A stretch of 64,000 nt of DNA from CAVROT01 sp963722905 (GTDB taxonomy: Bacteria > Pseudomonadota > Alphaproteobacteria > Rhodobacterales > Rhodobacteraceae). The notes beneath the pieces are model-generated. The model was given only the letters and a program-made list of their open reading frames with translations. It did not search any database and was not told where the DNA came from. Made by a program: the position numbers and the translations under genes. Shown one piece after another: positions 54,139 through 63,166 of this stretch (the first letter of the stretch is position 1; the number at the start of each line of letters is the position of its first letter). Location of the stretch: assembly GCA_963722905.1 (NCBI GenBank), contig CAVROT010000014.1:124001-188000 (forward strand). The letters run 5' to 3'.

Positions 54139-54612
54139 ATGGATCAGAAGACCCGTATCGCCGCCGCCCTCAAGACTGCGATGAAGAACCGCGAGACGGA
54201 CCGCCTGCCGACGCTTCGACTCATCTCGGCGGCGATCAAGGACCGCGACATCGCGGTGCGCGGGACGGCCGACGAAGGCGGCGTCGGCGACGCCGAGGTG
54301 CTCCAGATCCTCGGCAAGATGGTCAAGCAGCGTCAGGAGAGCATCCGCGCCTACGAAGAGGGCGGGCGGCTGGAGCTGGCCGATGCCGAGCGCGCCGAGA
54401 TCGCGCTGATCGAAGAGTTCCTGCCGCGCAAGCTGACCGAGGCCGAGGCCAACGCCGCCATCGACACCGCCATCGCCGAGGAGGGCGCGACCTCGCTGCG
54501 CGACATGGGCCGGGTGATGGCGCTGCTGAAGGCCCGCCACACCGGCCAGATGGACTTCGGCAGCGTCGGACCTGCGGTAAAGGACCGACTGAGCGCCAGT
54601 ACGGGCGCCTGA
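54139..54612 (+). CDS. yqeY: GatB/YqeY domain protein
   Basis: 157 residues from ATG 54139 after GGAGAG. It has the YqeY helical domain: ALKTAMKNRETDRLPTLRLI, DAEVLQILGKMVKQRQESIR, LIEEFLPRKLTEAEANAAID and KARHTGQMDFGSVGPAVKDR. It resembles the tRNA-binding tail of GatB; free-standing members have an uncertain role. Confidence 0.94.
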   Translation: MDQKTRIAAALKTAMKNRETDRLPTLRLISAAIKDRDIAVRGTADEGGVGDAEVLQILGKMVKQRQESIRAYEEGGRLELADAERAEIALIEEFLPRKLTEAEANAAIDTAIAEEGATSLRDMGRVMALLKARHTGQMDFGSVGPAVKDRLSASTGA

Positions 54613-54770
54613 TCGAACCGGGCCATGGCGCTGAGCGGGACTATATATCCCACCGTCACCTGCTACCCCCAAGGCATCCGGCCCGACGATCATCGTGGTC
54701 CGAGGCGACGAGGCGACGTAGGCATGAGCCGTCGCGAGGAACGGACGGCGACCGACGCGGACTCCCGATG

Positions 54771-55259
54771 TCAGGCGGCCATCAGTCGGACGAGATCGTC
54801 GTAGAGGGATCGCCGTTCGTCCTGGCTGAGGAAGGCGCCGATCTCGACCTCCCGGCCGCCGCCGCGCAGGGTGACGTAATCCGCCACCGGCCCGCCGCGT
54901 TCGTGGATGGCGACCGAGACCCAGTGGGGGTTCGCTTCCCAGTCGCGGGTGCGGCCGTCCGGGTCGCGCCGGGTCAGCGTCACCCGGTCGGGACGCCACT
55001 GCAGCACTTCGGACAGATCGCCGTCTCGGTAGCTGCGTCGCAGCGCCAGGTAGATGGCGGCGACGGCGCCCATGACGAAGGGCAAGAGCCCCCACAGGAC
55101 CGGCGTGCCGAGCAGCGGCAGAACGGGAACGAGGATCGCGGCGAAGGTCGCGCCGACGACCAGCTTGAACCCCCACAGGGGCAAGGACCGGTGTGGCGAC
55201 AGGTGCAGGGTGGTCGCGGGGCCGGCCGTGTCGTCCGCAGTGAACCATTCGACCGGCAT
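54771..55259 (-). CDS. DUF2244 membrane protein
   Basis: 162 residues from ATG 55259 (MPVEWFTADDTAGPATTLHL). PHRSLPLWGFKLVVG, then two membrane helices (ILVPVLPLLGTPVLWGLLPF) and the C-terminal EIGAFLSQDERRSLYDDLVR are the DUF2244 pattern. It starts 77 bp after the end of ctaD; DUF2244 genes often sit near cytochrome oxidase genes, so a role around the oxidase or membrane is possible. Function is unknown. Confidence 0.9.
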   Translation of the reverse strand: MPVEWFTADDTAGPATTLHLSPHRSLPLWGFKLVVGATFAAILVPVLPLLGTPVLWGLLPFVMGAVAAIYLALRRSYRDGDLSEVLQWRPDRVTLTRRDPDGRTRDWEANPHWVSVAIHERGGPVADYVTLRGGGREVEIGAFLSQDERRSLYDDLVRLMAA

Positions 55260-55336
55260 CGTCGTGTTTCCCGATATGCTGCGTCTGCAGATGCGCGGAT
55301 GGTGCCCCCCGCCCAGGTGGCGGCGGGGGGATCCGG

Positions 55337-57019
55337 TCAGTGCGCCTCGCGTTCCTTGCCGTGGTCCCACTCGGACTGCTTCGGCAGCGTCTCGAACGTG
55401 TGCTCCGGCGGCGGCGAGGGCAGCGTCCACTCCAGAGTGTCGGCAAAGGGCCCCCAGGGGTTGGCGGCCGCGTTACGCTCGCCCTTGAGAAGCACGTAGA
55501 ACACCATGACGATGAAGAACAGGAACGACGCGAAGCTGAGGAAGGCGCCCATCGACGACACGTAGTTCCACGTCGCGAACGCCTCGGGATAATCGATGTA
55601 GCGCCGCGGCATGCCCTGACGGCCAAGGAAGTGCTGAGGGAAGAAGGTGATGTTCGCCCCGATGAACATGGCCCAGAAGTGGACCTTGCCCGCCCATTCG
55701 GGGAACGTCTTGCCCGTCATCTTGGGGAAGTAGAAGTAGATCCCCGCGAAGATGGCGAAGACGGCGCCAAGGCTCATCACGTAGTGGAAGTGTGCGACGA
55801 CGTAGTAGGTGTCGTGATAGGCACGGTCGATTGCGGCCTGGCTGAGCACGATGCCGGTGACGCCGCCCATGGTGAAGAGGATGAGGAAGCCGAACGCCCA
55901 GAGCATCGGCGTCTTCAGCTCCACCGACCCGCCCCACATCGTCGCGATCCACGAGAAGATCTTGATCCCCGTGGGCACCGCGATGACCATCGTGGCCAGC
56001 ATGAAATAGGACTGTTGCGTCAGCGACATGCCGACCGTGTACATGTGGTGCGCCCAGACGACGAACCCCAACACGCCGATGGCGATCAGCGCCCAGACCA
56101 TCGGCAGGTAACCGAAGATCGGTTTCCTCGAAAAGGTGCTGATGACGTGGCTGATGATGCCGAAGCCCGGGAGGATGACGATGTACACCTCGGGGTGGCC
56201 GAAGAACCACAGGATGTGCTGGTAGAGCACGGGGTCGCCGCCGCCGGCAGGGTCGAAGAACGTCGTGCCGAAGTTCCGGTCGGTGATCAGCATGGTGATC
56301 GCGCCGGCCAGGACCGGCAGCGCCAGCAGGATCAGCCACGCGGTGACGAAGATCGACCAGGAGAAGAGCGGAACCTTGAAGAGCGTCATTCCGGGCGCGC
56401 GCATGTTGAGGAAGGTGGTGATCATGTTGATCGCGCCCAGGATCGACGACGCGCCCGACAGGTGCACGGCGAAGAGCGCGAGGTCGGCCGAATACCCGCC
56501 CTCGGTGGTGGAGAGCGGCGGATAGAGCACCCAGCCCAGGCCCGAGCCGTTCTGCGCGTTGCCGCCCGGCGTCACGACCGACAGCACCGCCAGCGACGTG
56601 CCCGCGACGAACAGCCAGTAGCTGAGGTTGTTCATGCGCGGGAACGCCATGTCGGGCGCGCCGATCTGCAGCGGCATGAAGTAGTTCCCGAATCCCCCGA
56701 AGAGGGCCGGGATGACGACGAAGAACATCATCAGGATGCCATGCGCCGTGATCAGCACGTTCCATAGGTGGCCGTTGGGCGTACATTCGTCGATCGCGGC
56801 GGGCAGAAGACGCGCGCCCTCCAGGCACATGTACTGAACGCCCGGGTTCATGAGCTCCATGCGCATGTAGACGGTGAACGCGACCGAGATGAAGCCGACG
56901 AGGCCCGCGGTGAACAGGTAGAGGATCCCGATATCCTTGTGGTTCGTCGACATGAACCACCGGGTGAAGAATCCCCGTTCGTCGTGCCCGTCATGGCCGT
57001 GGGCGGCTGCGTCAGCCAT
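55337..57019 (-). CDS. ctaD: Cytochrome c oxidase subunit I (aa3 type)
   Basis: 560 residues from ATG 57019, preceded by GGAGG at 6 bases. It starts MADAAAHGHDGHDERGFFTR, then WFMSTNHKDIGILYLFTAGL. The heme and CuB region shows HGILMMFFVVIPALFGGFGN, WFFGHPEVYIVILPGFGIIS (His and cross-linked Tyr), WAHHMYTVGM and HDTYYVVAHFHYVMSLGAVF. About 12 membrane helices form the proton-pumping catalytic subunit. The other subunits are encoded elsewhere. Confidence 0.97.
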   Translation of the reverse strand: MADAAAHGHDGHDERGFFTRWFMSTNHKDIGILYLFTAGLVGFISVAFTVYMRMELMNPGVQYMCLEGARLLPAAIDECTPNGHLWNVLITAHGILMMFFVVIPALFGGFGNYFMPLQIGAPDMAFPRMNNLSYWLFVAGTSLAVLSVVTPGGNAQNGSGLGWVLYPPLSTTEGGYSADLALFAVHLSGASSILGAINMITTFLNMRAPGMTLFKVPLFSWSIFVTAWLILLALPVLAGAITMLITDRNFGTTFFDPAGGGDPVLYQHILWFFGHPEVYIVILPGFGIISHVISTFSRKPIFGYLPMVWALIAIGVLGFVVWAHHMYTVGMSLTQQSYFMLATMVIAVPTGIKIFSWIATMWGGSVELKTPMLWAFGFLILFTMGGVTGIVLSQAAIDRAYHDTYYVVAHFHYVMSLGAVFAIFAGIYFYFPKMTGKTFPEWAGKVHFWAMFIGANITFFPQHFLGRQGMPRRYIDYPEAFATWNYVSSMGAFLSFASFLFFIVMVFYVLLKGERNAAANPWGPFADTLEWTLPSPPPEHTFETLPKQSEWDHGKEREAH

Positions 57020-57363
57020 GTCATGCCTCCTGCGGTTGCATCGCCTGTCGCGCGCGGCAAGCCGCGTCGATCCAGACCGTTCTAGTGGGCGTGAACGCCC
57101 GCTGCAACGCTGCATCCTGCCGCAGGCGTCGTCGCGCGCCGGCCGCATCGCAACTGCCGTGGCATCGTCCGCGTCCTCGGCGCGGGTTACGGAACCGACC
57201 GACGACGTATCGGTGCCGCGACGCGCAGGATACGCGATGCGGGCCTCCAACGCGGGGCTTCCCGGACGGTCCGCACTTGCGCCCCGCGCGGATGGCGCGG
57301 ACATGACGCAGCGTCCCCGGCGGGCTAGGATAGGGACGAATCGCTTTCGAGGAGACGACGGAA
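57020..57363. other. Divergent control region between ctaD and a lipoprotein gene
   Basis: No ORF of weight is seen in these 344 bases. A 14-bp palindrome, GGGCGTGAACGCCC-like (57087-57100), lies 70-80 bp before the ctaD ATG and could be an operator or a small leader hairpin. The remainder is GC-rich and unremarkable. Confidence 0.45.
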
Positions 57364-57645
57364 ATGGGCAGCGGCATGAAGGCAACGGCCTGGCTGGCGG
57401 CGGCGGTGCTGGCGGGTTGCGCCGCGGGTCCGGCGCCGGTGACGACGCAGGCGGCCGAGGCATCGTGCCTGTCGGCGGTCGAGACGCAGACCGGAACGTC
57501 AGGCGCGAGCGTCCTGCGCGCCGACCGGGACGACGAGAAGACCGCGATCTTCGTGGCCGTCCCCGGCGCAGGCTCTCCCTATATCTGCAACGCCGACGTG
57601 TCGGGGCTGGTGACGGACATCCGGCAAGCCCCCGCGCTGGGCTGA
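57364..57645 (+). CDS. Small lipoprotein, unknown function
   Basis: 93 residues. MGSGMKATAWLAAAVLAGCA carries a lipobox LAGC, with Cys19 as the lipidation site. The mature part (about 75 residues) has Cys in ASCLSAVETQTG and YICNADVSG, which may form a disulfide, and ends TDIRQAPALG. GGAG lies upstream of the ATG. It resembles widespread short periplasmic lipoproteins, but I cannot name a family. Confidence 0.75.
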   Translation: MGSGMKATAWLAAAVLAGCAAGPAPVTTQAAEASCLSAVETQTGTSGASVLRADRDDEKTAIFVAVPGAGSPYICNADVSGLVTDIRQAPALG

Positions 57646-57693
57646 CGCGCACCGGCTCACGGCGGGCAGAGATGCTCATGTCGCGGTACCTGC

Positions 57694-57780
57694 ATGGGAC
57701 GTCCGCCCGAGATGGGACGTCCGCCCGAGCGCTACGGGCGCACCGCCTCTCGTGCGCGGCGGGGCGCGGCGGGGCGCGGC
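57694..57780. repeat. Short tandem repeats between lipoprotein and lipB genes
   Basis: An 18-bp unit, ATGGGACGTCCGCCCGAG, occurs twice head to tail (57694-57711, 57712-57729). A 10-bp unit, GGGGCGCGGC, occurs twice at 57761-57780 with a partial third copy before it. The repeats fill the convergent gap; no gene is visible there. Confidence 0.8.
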
Positions 57781-57881
57781 CGCGTCAGGACGCGCGCCGC
57801 GGCCGCGTCACGACCATGTCGATGGCCGCAGGATCGCGATAAGGCAACGCATCGCGGCCAGCACCGCCGCGGCCGCTGAAC

Positions 57882-58571
57882 TCAGCGCGACATCGCGGCG
57901 TCGAACGTCCGCGCCAGCGCCAGGTCGAGGTCCGTCATCGTCACCGGCAGGCCGAGGTCAACCAGCGACGTCACCCCGTATCCGGCGATGCCGCAGGGAA
58001 CGATGCCGTCGAAATGGCCGAGGTCCGGCTCCACGTTGATCGAGAGGCCGTGAAGGCTGACCCAGCGGCGCAGCCGGATGCCGATTGCGGCGATCTTGTC
58101 TTCGGCCGGCGCGCCGTCCGGTCGCGGCGGCCGGTCGGGACGCACCACCCAGACACCGACGCGGCCCGGCCGGACCTCGCCCCGGACGCCGAACTCGGCC
58201 AGCGCGGCGATCACCCAGGCCTCCAGCGCGCGCACGAAGGCGCGCACATCGCGGCCCCGCGCGCCGACGTCCAGCATCACGTAGACGACCCGCTGGCCCG
58301 GCCCGTGATAGGTGTACTGCCCGCCCCTGCGGGTGGCGTGCACCGGGAACCGCCCGGAATCGCGCAGGTCGGCGGGATCGGCCCCGGTGCCGGCAGTGTA
58401 GATCGGCGGATGCTCGACCAGCCACAGCGTCTCGCGCGCGGTGCCGGCCCTGATGCCCTCGGCCAGCGCCTCCATGCGGGCAACCGCGGCGTCGTAGGGC
58501 ACCGGCGTGTCGGCGACGATCCAGTCAGGCCCGTCGCCGGCGTCCGGCAAAGGCGGAGGAAGCGGCGGCAT
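57882..58571 (-). CDS. lipB: Octanoyl-[ACP]:protein N-octanoyltransferase
   Basis: 229 residues from ATG 58571; a TTG at 58610 is an alternative start. Conserved WLVEHPPIYTAGTGA, RRGGQYTYHGPGQRVVYVML (RGG-x-TYHGPGQ), K159 in EDKIAAIG and C193 in IVPCGIAGYGVTSL match the LipB Lys-Cys acyltransferase. It moves octanoate from ACP to lipoyl domains as the first step of lipoate synthesis. Confidence 0.95.
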   Translation of the reverse strand: MPPLPPPLPDAGDGPDWIVADTPVPYDAAVARMEALAEGIRAGTARETLWLVEHPPIYTAGTGADPADLRDSGRFPVHATRRGGQYTYHGPGQRVVYVMLDVGARGRDVRAFVRALEAWVIAALAEFGVRGEVRPGRVGVWVVRPDRPPRPDGAPAEDKIAAIGIRLRRWVSLHGLSINVEPDLGHFDGIVPCGIAGYGVTSLVDLGLPVTMTDLDLALARTFDAAMSR

Positions 58572-58709
58572 CACCTGCGCCCCGGCGCCGTCGTCCGTGG
58601 CGACACGCAACCCAAGGGAGAAAGTGGCGACCTTGGCCAGAAAAAGGGTGCATGCCGGCGCGATCCGGCTAACCTAGGGTAATTGTCCATCTCAATTCGG
58701 GGAAATCCG

Positions 58710-60110
58710 ATGTTCACGCGCTCCACCCTCATTGCAGCCCTCGCCGCCTCGGTCGCCGTCGTTCCCGCCACCCGCGTCTCCGCCGATGCCGGCGACTTCG
58801 TGGCCGGGGCCATCGTCGGCGCCATCGTCAACGGCGCCGCGCGCCAGAACACCCAGCGCCGCACCTATACCACGACCAAGCGGCGCACCTACAGCAAGCC
58901 GCGCATCCCCTCCACCCAGGAGGGGCGCGACATCCAGGCGTCGCTGAACTACTTCGGCTTCAACGCCGGAACGGTCGACGGGCAGCTCGGGCAGCGGTCG
59001 CGCAACGCGATTTCGTCCTACCAGGGCTACATGGGCTATCCGATGACAGGGCAGCTGTCGTCGTTCGAGCAAAGCCTGCTGGTGTCGTCGCATAACCGCG
59101 CCCAGGCCGGCGGTTTCGCCACCAACCAGCTGATCGCGCAGAGCAACGAGGGCACGCGCGGCCTACTCAAGATCTATCGCACCGAGATGGCGGGCGGCAC
59201 GCCTGCAGCGCCCACGACCACCATGGCGATGCAGCAGATGGCCGTGGCCCCGCAGCCGGCCTTCCCGGCCGCCGCACCCGCGGCGCCGACGACGACCACG
59301 ACGACCACCACCGTCGTCGCACCCGTGGCCGGCGTCGCCGTCGCCGCGACGGTGACGCAGCCGGACGCGGAGGAGCAGGACACCGCCAAGGCCAGCCTGC
59401 CCAACCTCTTCGGCGGATCCGGTACCGTGACGGCATCGCTGGCGTCGCATTGCAACACGGTCAGCCTGCTCACCAGCACCAACGGCGGGTTCACCACCGC
59501 CGACCGCATGACCGACCCGTCGGCCGTCCTGGCCGAGCAGTTCTGCCTGGCGCGCACCTACGCCATCGCACAGGGCGAAGAGATGGCGCAGGGCCTGTCG
59601 GCAACGCGCGCCCAGATCGCCCAGACCTGCGAGGCCTATGGCGCGCAGCTGCGCCCGCATGTGGCGGCGCTGTCTCTCCAGCCGGCCGACGCGGTGATGC
59701 GCGAGGTCTCCAGCTTCGTGCTGGCGTCGGGCGTCGCGGCGCGCGACCTCGGCTCGACCGCCAAGGTGTGCCTCTCGGTCGGCTACCGCACCGACGACAT
59801 GGACATCGCCATCGGCTCGGCGCTGCTGCTGACGACACTGGGCGAAAAGGGCTACGGCGAACTTCTGGGCCATCACCTGAGCCAGGGCTTCGGCGCCTCG
59901 ACGCGGTCCGACCTGTCGCTGGCCTGGTACGAGATGGGGATCGACGCCTCGGGCGACGGCACCACCGCCGTCTTCGCGCCCGGCCAGCCCGACCGGGTGG
60001 AGCTGCTGCGCAAGGCGGCCTTCGGCCAGCCCGACCGCGCCGAGGCGGTGGCCCCGGAAGCTCCGCAGCAGGCGTCCGCAACGCTGCCGACGCTGGCGAT
60101 CAGTCAGTAA
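58710..60110 (+). CDS. Exported protein with peptidoglycan-binding-like domain and Thr-rich linker
   Basis: ATG 58710 with GGGGA upstream; 466 residues. The signal peptide (MFTRSTLIAALAASVAVVPA) is followed by a glycine/alanine helix (AGAIVGAIVNGAA), then a PG_binding_1-like segment at about 65-115 (STQEGRDIQASLNYFGFNAG, TVDGQLGQRSRNAISSYQGY). A low-complexity linker with a run of eight Thr precedes a C-terminal Cys-containing domain (SHCNTV, EQFCLA, AQTCEA, KVCLSV) of unknown fold. It is probably periplasmic and envelope-associated. A strong terminator follows. Confidence 0.85.
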   Translation: MFTRSTLIAALAASVAVVPATRVSADAGDFVAGAIVGAIVNGAARQNTQRRTYTTTKRRTYSKPRIPSTQEGRDIQASLNYFGFNAGTVDGQLGQRSRNAISSYQGYMGYPMTGQLSSFEQSLLVSSHNRAQAGGFATNQLIAQSNEGTRGLLKIYRTEMAGGTPAAPTTTMAMQQMAVAPQPAFPAAAPAAPTTTTTTTTVVAPVAGVAVAATVTQPDAEEQDTAKASLPNLFGGSGTVTASLASHCNTVSLLTSTNGGFTTADRMTDPSAVLAEQFCLARTYAIAQGEEMAQGLSATRAQIAQTCEAYGAQLRPHVAALSLQPADAVMREVSSFVLASGVAARDLGSTAKVCLSVGYRTDDMDIAIGSALLLTTLGEKGYGELLGHHLSQGFGASTRSDLSLAWYEMGIDASGDGTTAVFAPGQPDRVELLRKAAFGQPDRAEAVAPEAPQQASATLPTLAISQ

Positions 60111-60134
60111 AGTCGACCGAACGACAGAAAAGGG

Positions 60135-60166
60135 GGGCCGCACCGCGACAGCCGGTGCGGCCCTTT
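60135..60166 (+). terminator. Intrinsic terminator after the peptidoglycan-binding-like gene
   Basis: GGGCCGCACC (60135-60144), 9-base loop, GGTGCGGCCC (60154-60163), then TTT. The 10-bp perfect GC stem with a short T-tract lies 25 bp after the stop codon. Confidence 0.8.
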
Positions 60167-60348
60167 CGATGCGCGGAAGGCGGCGGCCCGGCAATCCGGT
60201 AGCACGGCAGGCACCGACCCTTATCGGTCATTGCCCGCGGCGGCCGGAGCGCATCGAGAAAGCAACCCGCACAGGGGCGCAAAACAGCTTTTCAACGCCG
60301 GGCGCTTTCGCTAGACGCACGGTGCCCCGGATGGGGAAGCCCGATATT

Positions 60349-60435
60349 GCGGTCGTGGCGGAATTGGTAGACGCGCAGCGTTGAGGTCGCTGTTCTGTAA
60401 CAGGAGTGGGGGTTCGAGTCCCCCCGACCGCACCA
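60349..60435 (+). tRNA. tRNA-Leu (anticodon GAG)
   Basis: 87 nt. The acceptor stem GCGGTCG pairs with CGACCGC, discriminator A and an encoded CCA (60433-60435). The D-arm carries GGCGGAATTGGTAGACGC. The anticodon stem CAGCG/CGCTG holds loop TTGAGGT, anticodon GAG. The long class II variable arm (TTCTGTAACAGGAGT) and the T-loop GGGTTCGAGTCCC are as expected for leucine tRNA. No integrated element follows its 3' end in this window. Confidence 0.96.
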
Positions 60436-60572
60436 CCATCCTCTCTCCCGTCGTGTCATGACCGCCGCCCTGCCCCGGGGCGCGGACCTTCGGCTGGGCC
60501 TGCATGGCCGCGGCCCCCGCTACGGCACGGACCGGACCCGAACGGGGTCGCCCGCCGTGCGCCGCGCCCCTG

Positions 60573-61604
60573 TCAGATCGCCGGCGGATCGTCCGGGCCA
60601 GTCTTCCGATGGCGGTTGCGCAGGGCGACGTGGCCCGGCGGCACGCGCCCCGCGCGGTCCCGCAGCATGGCACTGATACGCGGCATTGTGCCGGTATCCT
60701 GCCGCGTCCGGGTCTCCAGCACGGGCGTGTTGGCGGACTGGCCGCCGAACGCCTCGCGCAGCACGATGTAGAGCCCCGACGCGATGATGATGGCGGCGCC
60801 TACGGCCGTCCCCGCATCCGGCACCTCGTCGAACAGCAGCGCCCCGTAGGCCGCCGCCCAGAGGATCTGCGAATACTGCATCGGCGCGACGACGGCGGCG
60901 TCGCCGCGACGATAGGCACCGATGACAAGCAGGCTGGCGACGAACCCGCCGATGGCGATGACCCCGACGAGGCCCAGGTGTACCAGCGGCATAGGCCGGT
61001 AGACCAACGGCAGGACGCAGGCCATGACGACGAAGTTCGCGACCATGGGATAGAGCATCAGCACCGCGCTGCGTTCATCCCGGCCGATCTTGCGCACCAC
61101 CACCGACGCGGTCGCGCTGCCGACCGCCGCCAGCACCGCCGCCCCATGACCCAGCGTCAACGCGGTCGCGCCCGGCCGCAGTACCACCAGCACGCCGACA
61201 AGGCCCACCGCCACCGCCACCCAGCGGTGCGGTCCGACCTTTTCTCCCAGGACCGGGATCGACAGCACCGTTATGATGAGAGGTGCCGCGAAAATGATGG
61301 CATAGACCTCGGCAAGTGGCAGATTCGAGAAGGCGTAGAAGGCGCTGATACCCGTCAGCACCGCCGCGGCGGTCCGCAGAGCCGTCCACCACGGGTGCAC
61401 CGGGCGCAGGTTGCCGGAGGTCGGATCGCGCATCAGCATCAGCGTCGCCAGCGGGAAGGAGAAGAGGACGCCGAAGAAGATGATCTGGAACGGCGCGTAG
61501 TGGCCGCCGAGGATCTTCACCGCCACGTCATGCGTCGCGAAGACGCCGAACGCCGTCAGCGCCAGGGCGGCACCTTGCAGATTGGAACGGGCGGAGTCGG
61601 CCAT
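60573..61604 (-). CDS. EamA/DMT-family transporter
   Basis: 343 residues from ATG 61604 with TGGAGG 5 bases upstream. Ten hydrophobic helices form two EamA repeats (ALALTAFGVFATHDVAVKIL; ISAFYAFSNLPLAEVYAIIF; MQYSQILWAAAYGALLFDEV PD). DMT proteins export metabolites or amino acids; the substrate cannot be predicted. A hydrophilic Arg-rich tail of about 55 residues follows the last helix. Confidence 0.9.
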   Translation of the reverse strand: MADSARSNLQGAALALTAFGVFATHDVAVKILGGHYAPFQIIFFGVLFSFPLATLMLMRDPTSGNLRPVHPWWTALRTAAAVLTGISAFYAFSNLPLAEVYAIIFAAPLIITVLSIPVLGEKVGPHRWVAVAVGLVGVLVVLRPGATALTLGHGAAVLAAVGSATASVVVRKIGRDERSAVLMLYPMVANFVVMACVLPLVYRPMPLVHLGLVGVIAIGGFVASLLVIGAYRRGDAAVVAPMQYSQILWAAAYGALLFDEVPDAGTAVGAAIIIASGLYIVLREAFGGQSANTPVLETRTRQDTGTMPRISAMLRDRAGRVPPGHVALRNRHRKTGPDDPPAI

Positions 61605-61831
61605 TGCGCCTCCAGAACGCACATCGCGGCGGTCCGTCAAGGGCGGTCAGCGCAACGCTGCCATGCGCTCTGGCCATCGCATCGCCCGGGGGTCCTTGTC
61701 CTTCGCCGGCGGCCTCGGGCCAGCGGTCGCGCGGCCGGGTTCGGCCGTTTGTCCGGCGCCCCGGATGGCCCCGGCCGTGACCTTCGCACCGCACCGGGCG
61801 GAACCGCCGGGCGCCGGTCTCCTTGAGAGGC

Positions 61832-62320
61832 ATGGAGCCTTTCGAACCCATCGCCCGGGCCGCCGCCTCGGTCCTCCTCGTCGTGCTGCTGACCCGGCTG
61901 AACGGCCTCCGTTCGTTCTCGAAGATGTCGGGATTCGACTTCGTGACGACGGTGGCGACCGGGTCGGTCATCGCGACCGCCATCACGTCGGGCGGCGACG
62001 GATTCTGGGTGGCGATGCTGGGGCTGGTGGGGCTCTATCTGGTGCAGGCGGTCCTTGCCCAAGCGCGGAAATCGTCGGGGGGCGTAAAGGACGCGATGGA
62101 CAACCGCCCGCTGCTTCTGATGGAGGACGGGCAGTTCCTGGAGCACAACATGCGTCGCGCCGGGATTGCCCACTCGGACGTATGGGCCAAGCTGCGCGCG
62201 GCCAACGCGATCAGGCCGCAGGACGTGCGCGCCGTGGTGCTGGAGACGACGGGCGACGTCAGTGTCCTTCACGGCGACGTTCCGGTTCCGCCCGACCTGC
62301 TGGACGGCGTCGTGCGCTAG
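61832..62320 (+). CDS. DUF421 (YetF-like) membrane protein
   Basis: 162 residues from ATG 61832; TTG 61823 is an alternative. Three N-terminal helices (ASVLLVVLLTRLNGLRSFSK, FVTTVATGSVIATAI, GFWVAMLGLVGLYLVQAVLA) precede the DUF421 domain with RPLLLMEDGQFLEHNMRRAG, then DVWAKLRAANAIRPQDVRAV and VLETTGDVSVL. The family is found in the inner membrane and has no assigned activity. Confidence 0.88.
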   Translation: MEPFEPIARAAASVLLVVLLTRLNGLRSFSKMSGFDFVTTVATGSVIATAITSGGDGFWVAMLGLVGLYLVQAVLAQARKSSGGVKDAMDNRPLLLMEDGQFLEHNMRRAGIAHSDVWAKLRAANAIRPQDVRAVVLETTGDVSVLHGDVPVPPDLLDGVVR

Positions 62321-62512
62321 GACGGGGATCGGCGCGGCGGACTGCCCCCTGCGCGAGCGACCGGTGCCGCAGATCGCCACGAGGGCGGGACGGGTAGGGC
62401 GCGGCGGGGCGCCGGTTCCGACCGTCCCATCCCTCCCGTTCGTACCGCGGCCGGCGGCCGGGTCGCGGTATCGTCAGGCCTGTTTGCCGGGCTATTTCGG
62501 CGGCCGGCGGTG

Positions 62513-63166
62513 TCAGCCCCCGGCCCGCTCTCCGAAGATGGCCGAGCCGACGCGGACATGCGTGGCGCCCCGCGCGACGGCAGCCTCGAAATCGCCGCTC
62601 ATGCCCATGCTCAGGCCGTCCAGCCCGTTGCGCCGCGCGATGTCGGCCAGCATGTCGAAATGCGTCGCCGGGTCGTCGCCGTCGGGCGGGATGCACATGG
62701 CGCCCGCCAGGGTCAGGTCCATCGCGTCACATTCGGCCAAGAAGGCGTCGGCATCGTCCGGCAGGACGCCTGCCTTCTGCGGTTCGGCGCCGGTGTTGAC
62801 CTGCACCCAGAGCGCCGGGCAGGCGCCGGTTTCCTGCGCGATGCGCGCGACGGCGCGGGCCAGCTTGATGCGGTCCAGCGTCTGGATCGCGTCGAAGAGC
62901 GTCATCGCCTGGCGGGCCTTGTTGCTTTGCAGCGGGCCGATGAGATGCAGTTCGACCGGGCCGAATCGTTCGCGCAGGTCCGGCCACTTGCCCGCCGCCT
63001 CCTGCACCCGGTTTTCGCCGAAGACACGGTGCCCCTCCTCCAGCACCGCCTCGATCCGCGCCAGTGGCTGCACCTTGCTGACGGCCACCAGCGTCACCGC
63101 GCCCTGCGGACGGCCCGCGGAAGCCTCTGCCGCGCGCACGCGATCGGTGATCGCCCGAACGGTCAT
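62513..63166 (-). CDS. yggS: YggS-family pyridoxal 5'-phosphate homeostasis protein
   Basis: 217 residues from ATG 63166. K31 in AVSKVQP is the PLP Schiff-base lysine. FGENRVQEAAGKW, HLIGPLQSNKAR, VNTGAEPQKAG and the C-terminal LSMGMSGDFEAAVARGATHV, RVGSAIFGER are family signatures (alanine racemase-like barrel). It buffers free PLP in the cytosol. The ATG overlaps the sulfotransferase stop by 4 bases (ATGA). Confidence 0.96.
   Translation of the reverse strand: MTVRAITDRVRAAEASAGRPQGAVTLVAVSKVQPLARIEAVLEEGHRVFGENRVQEAAGKWPDLRERFGPVELHLIGPLQSNKARQAMTLFDAIQTLDRIKLARAVARIAQETGACPALWVQVNTGAEPQKAGVLPDDADAFLAECDAMDLTLAGAMCIPPDGDDPATHFDMLADIARRNGLDGLSMGMSGDFEAAVARGATHVRVGSAIFGERAGG

Noticed and set aside
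54644..54662. AT-rich near-palindrome GGGACTATATATCCC in the yqeY/DUF2244 gap
   Set aside because: Short, convergent intergenic position, no associated gene start; probably chance.
53922..56767. Long plus-strand frames over DUF2244 and ctaD
   Set aside because: Antisense to a highly conserved cytochrome oxidase gene; composition typical of shadows.
60349..60435. tRNA-Leu as an attachment site for an integrated element
   Set aside because: No integrase, no repeated 3' tRNA end nearby, and flanking genes have ordinary composition.
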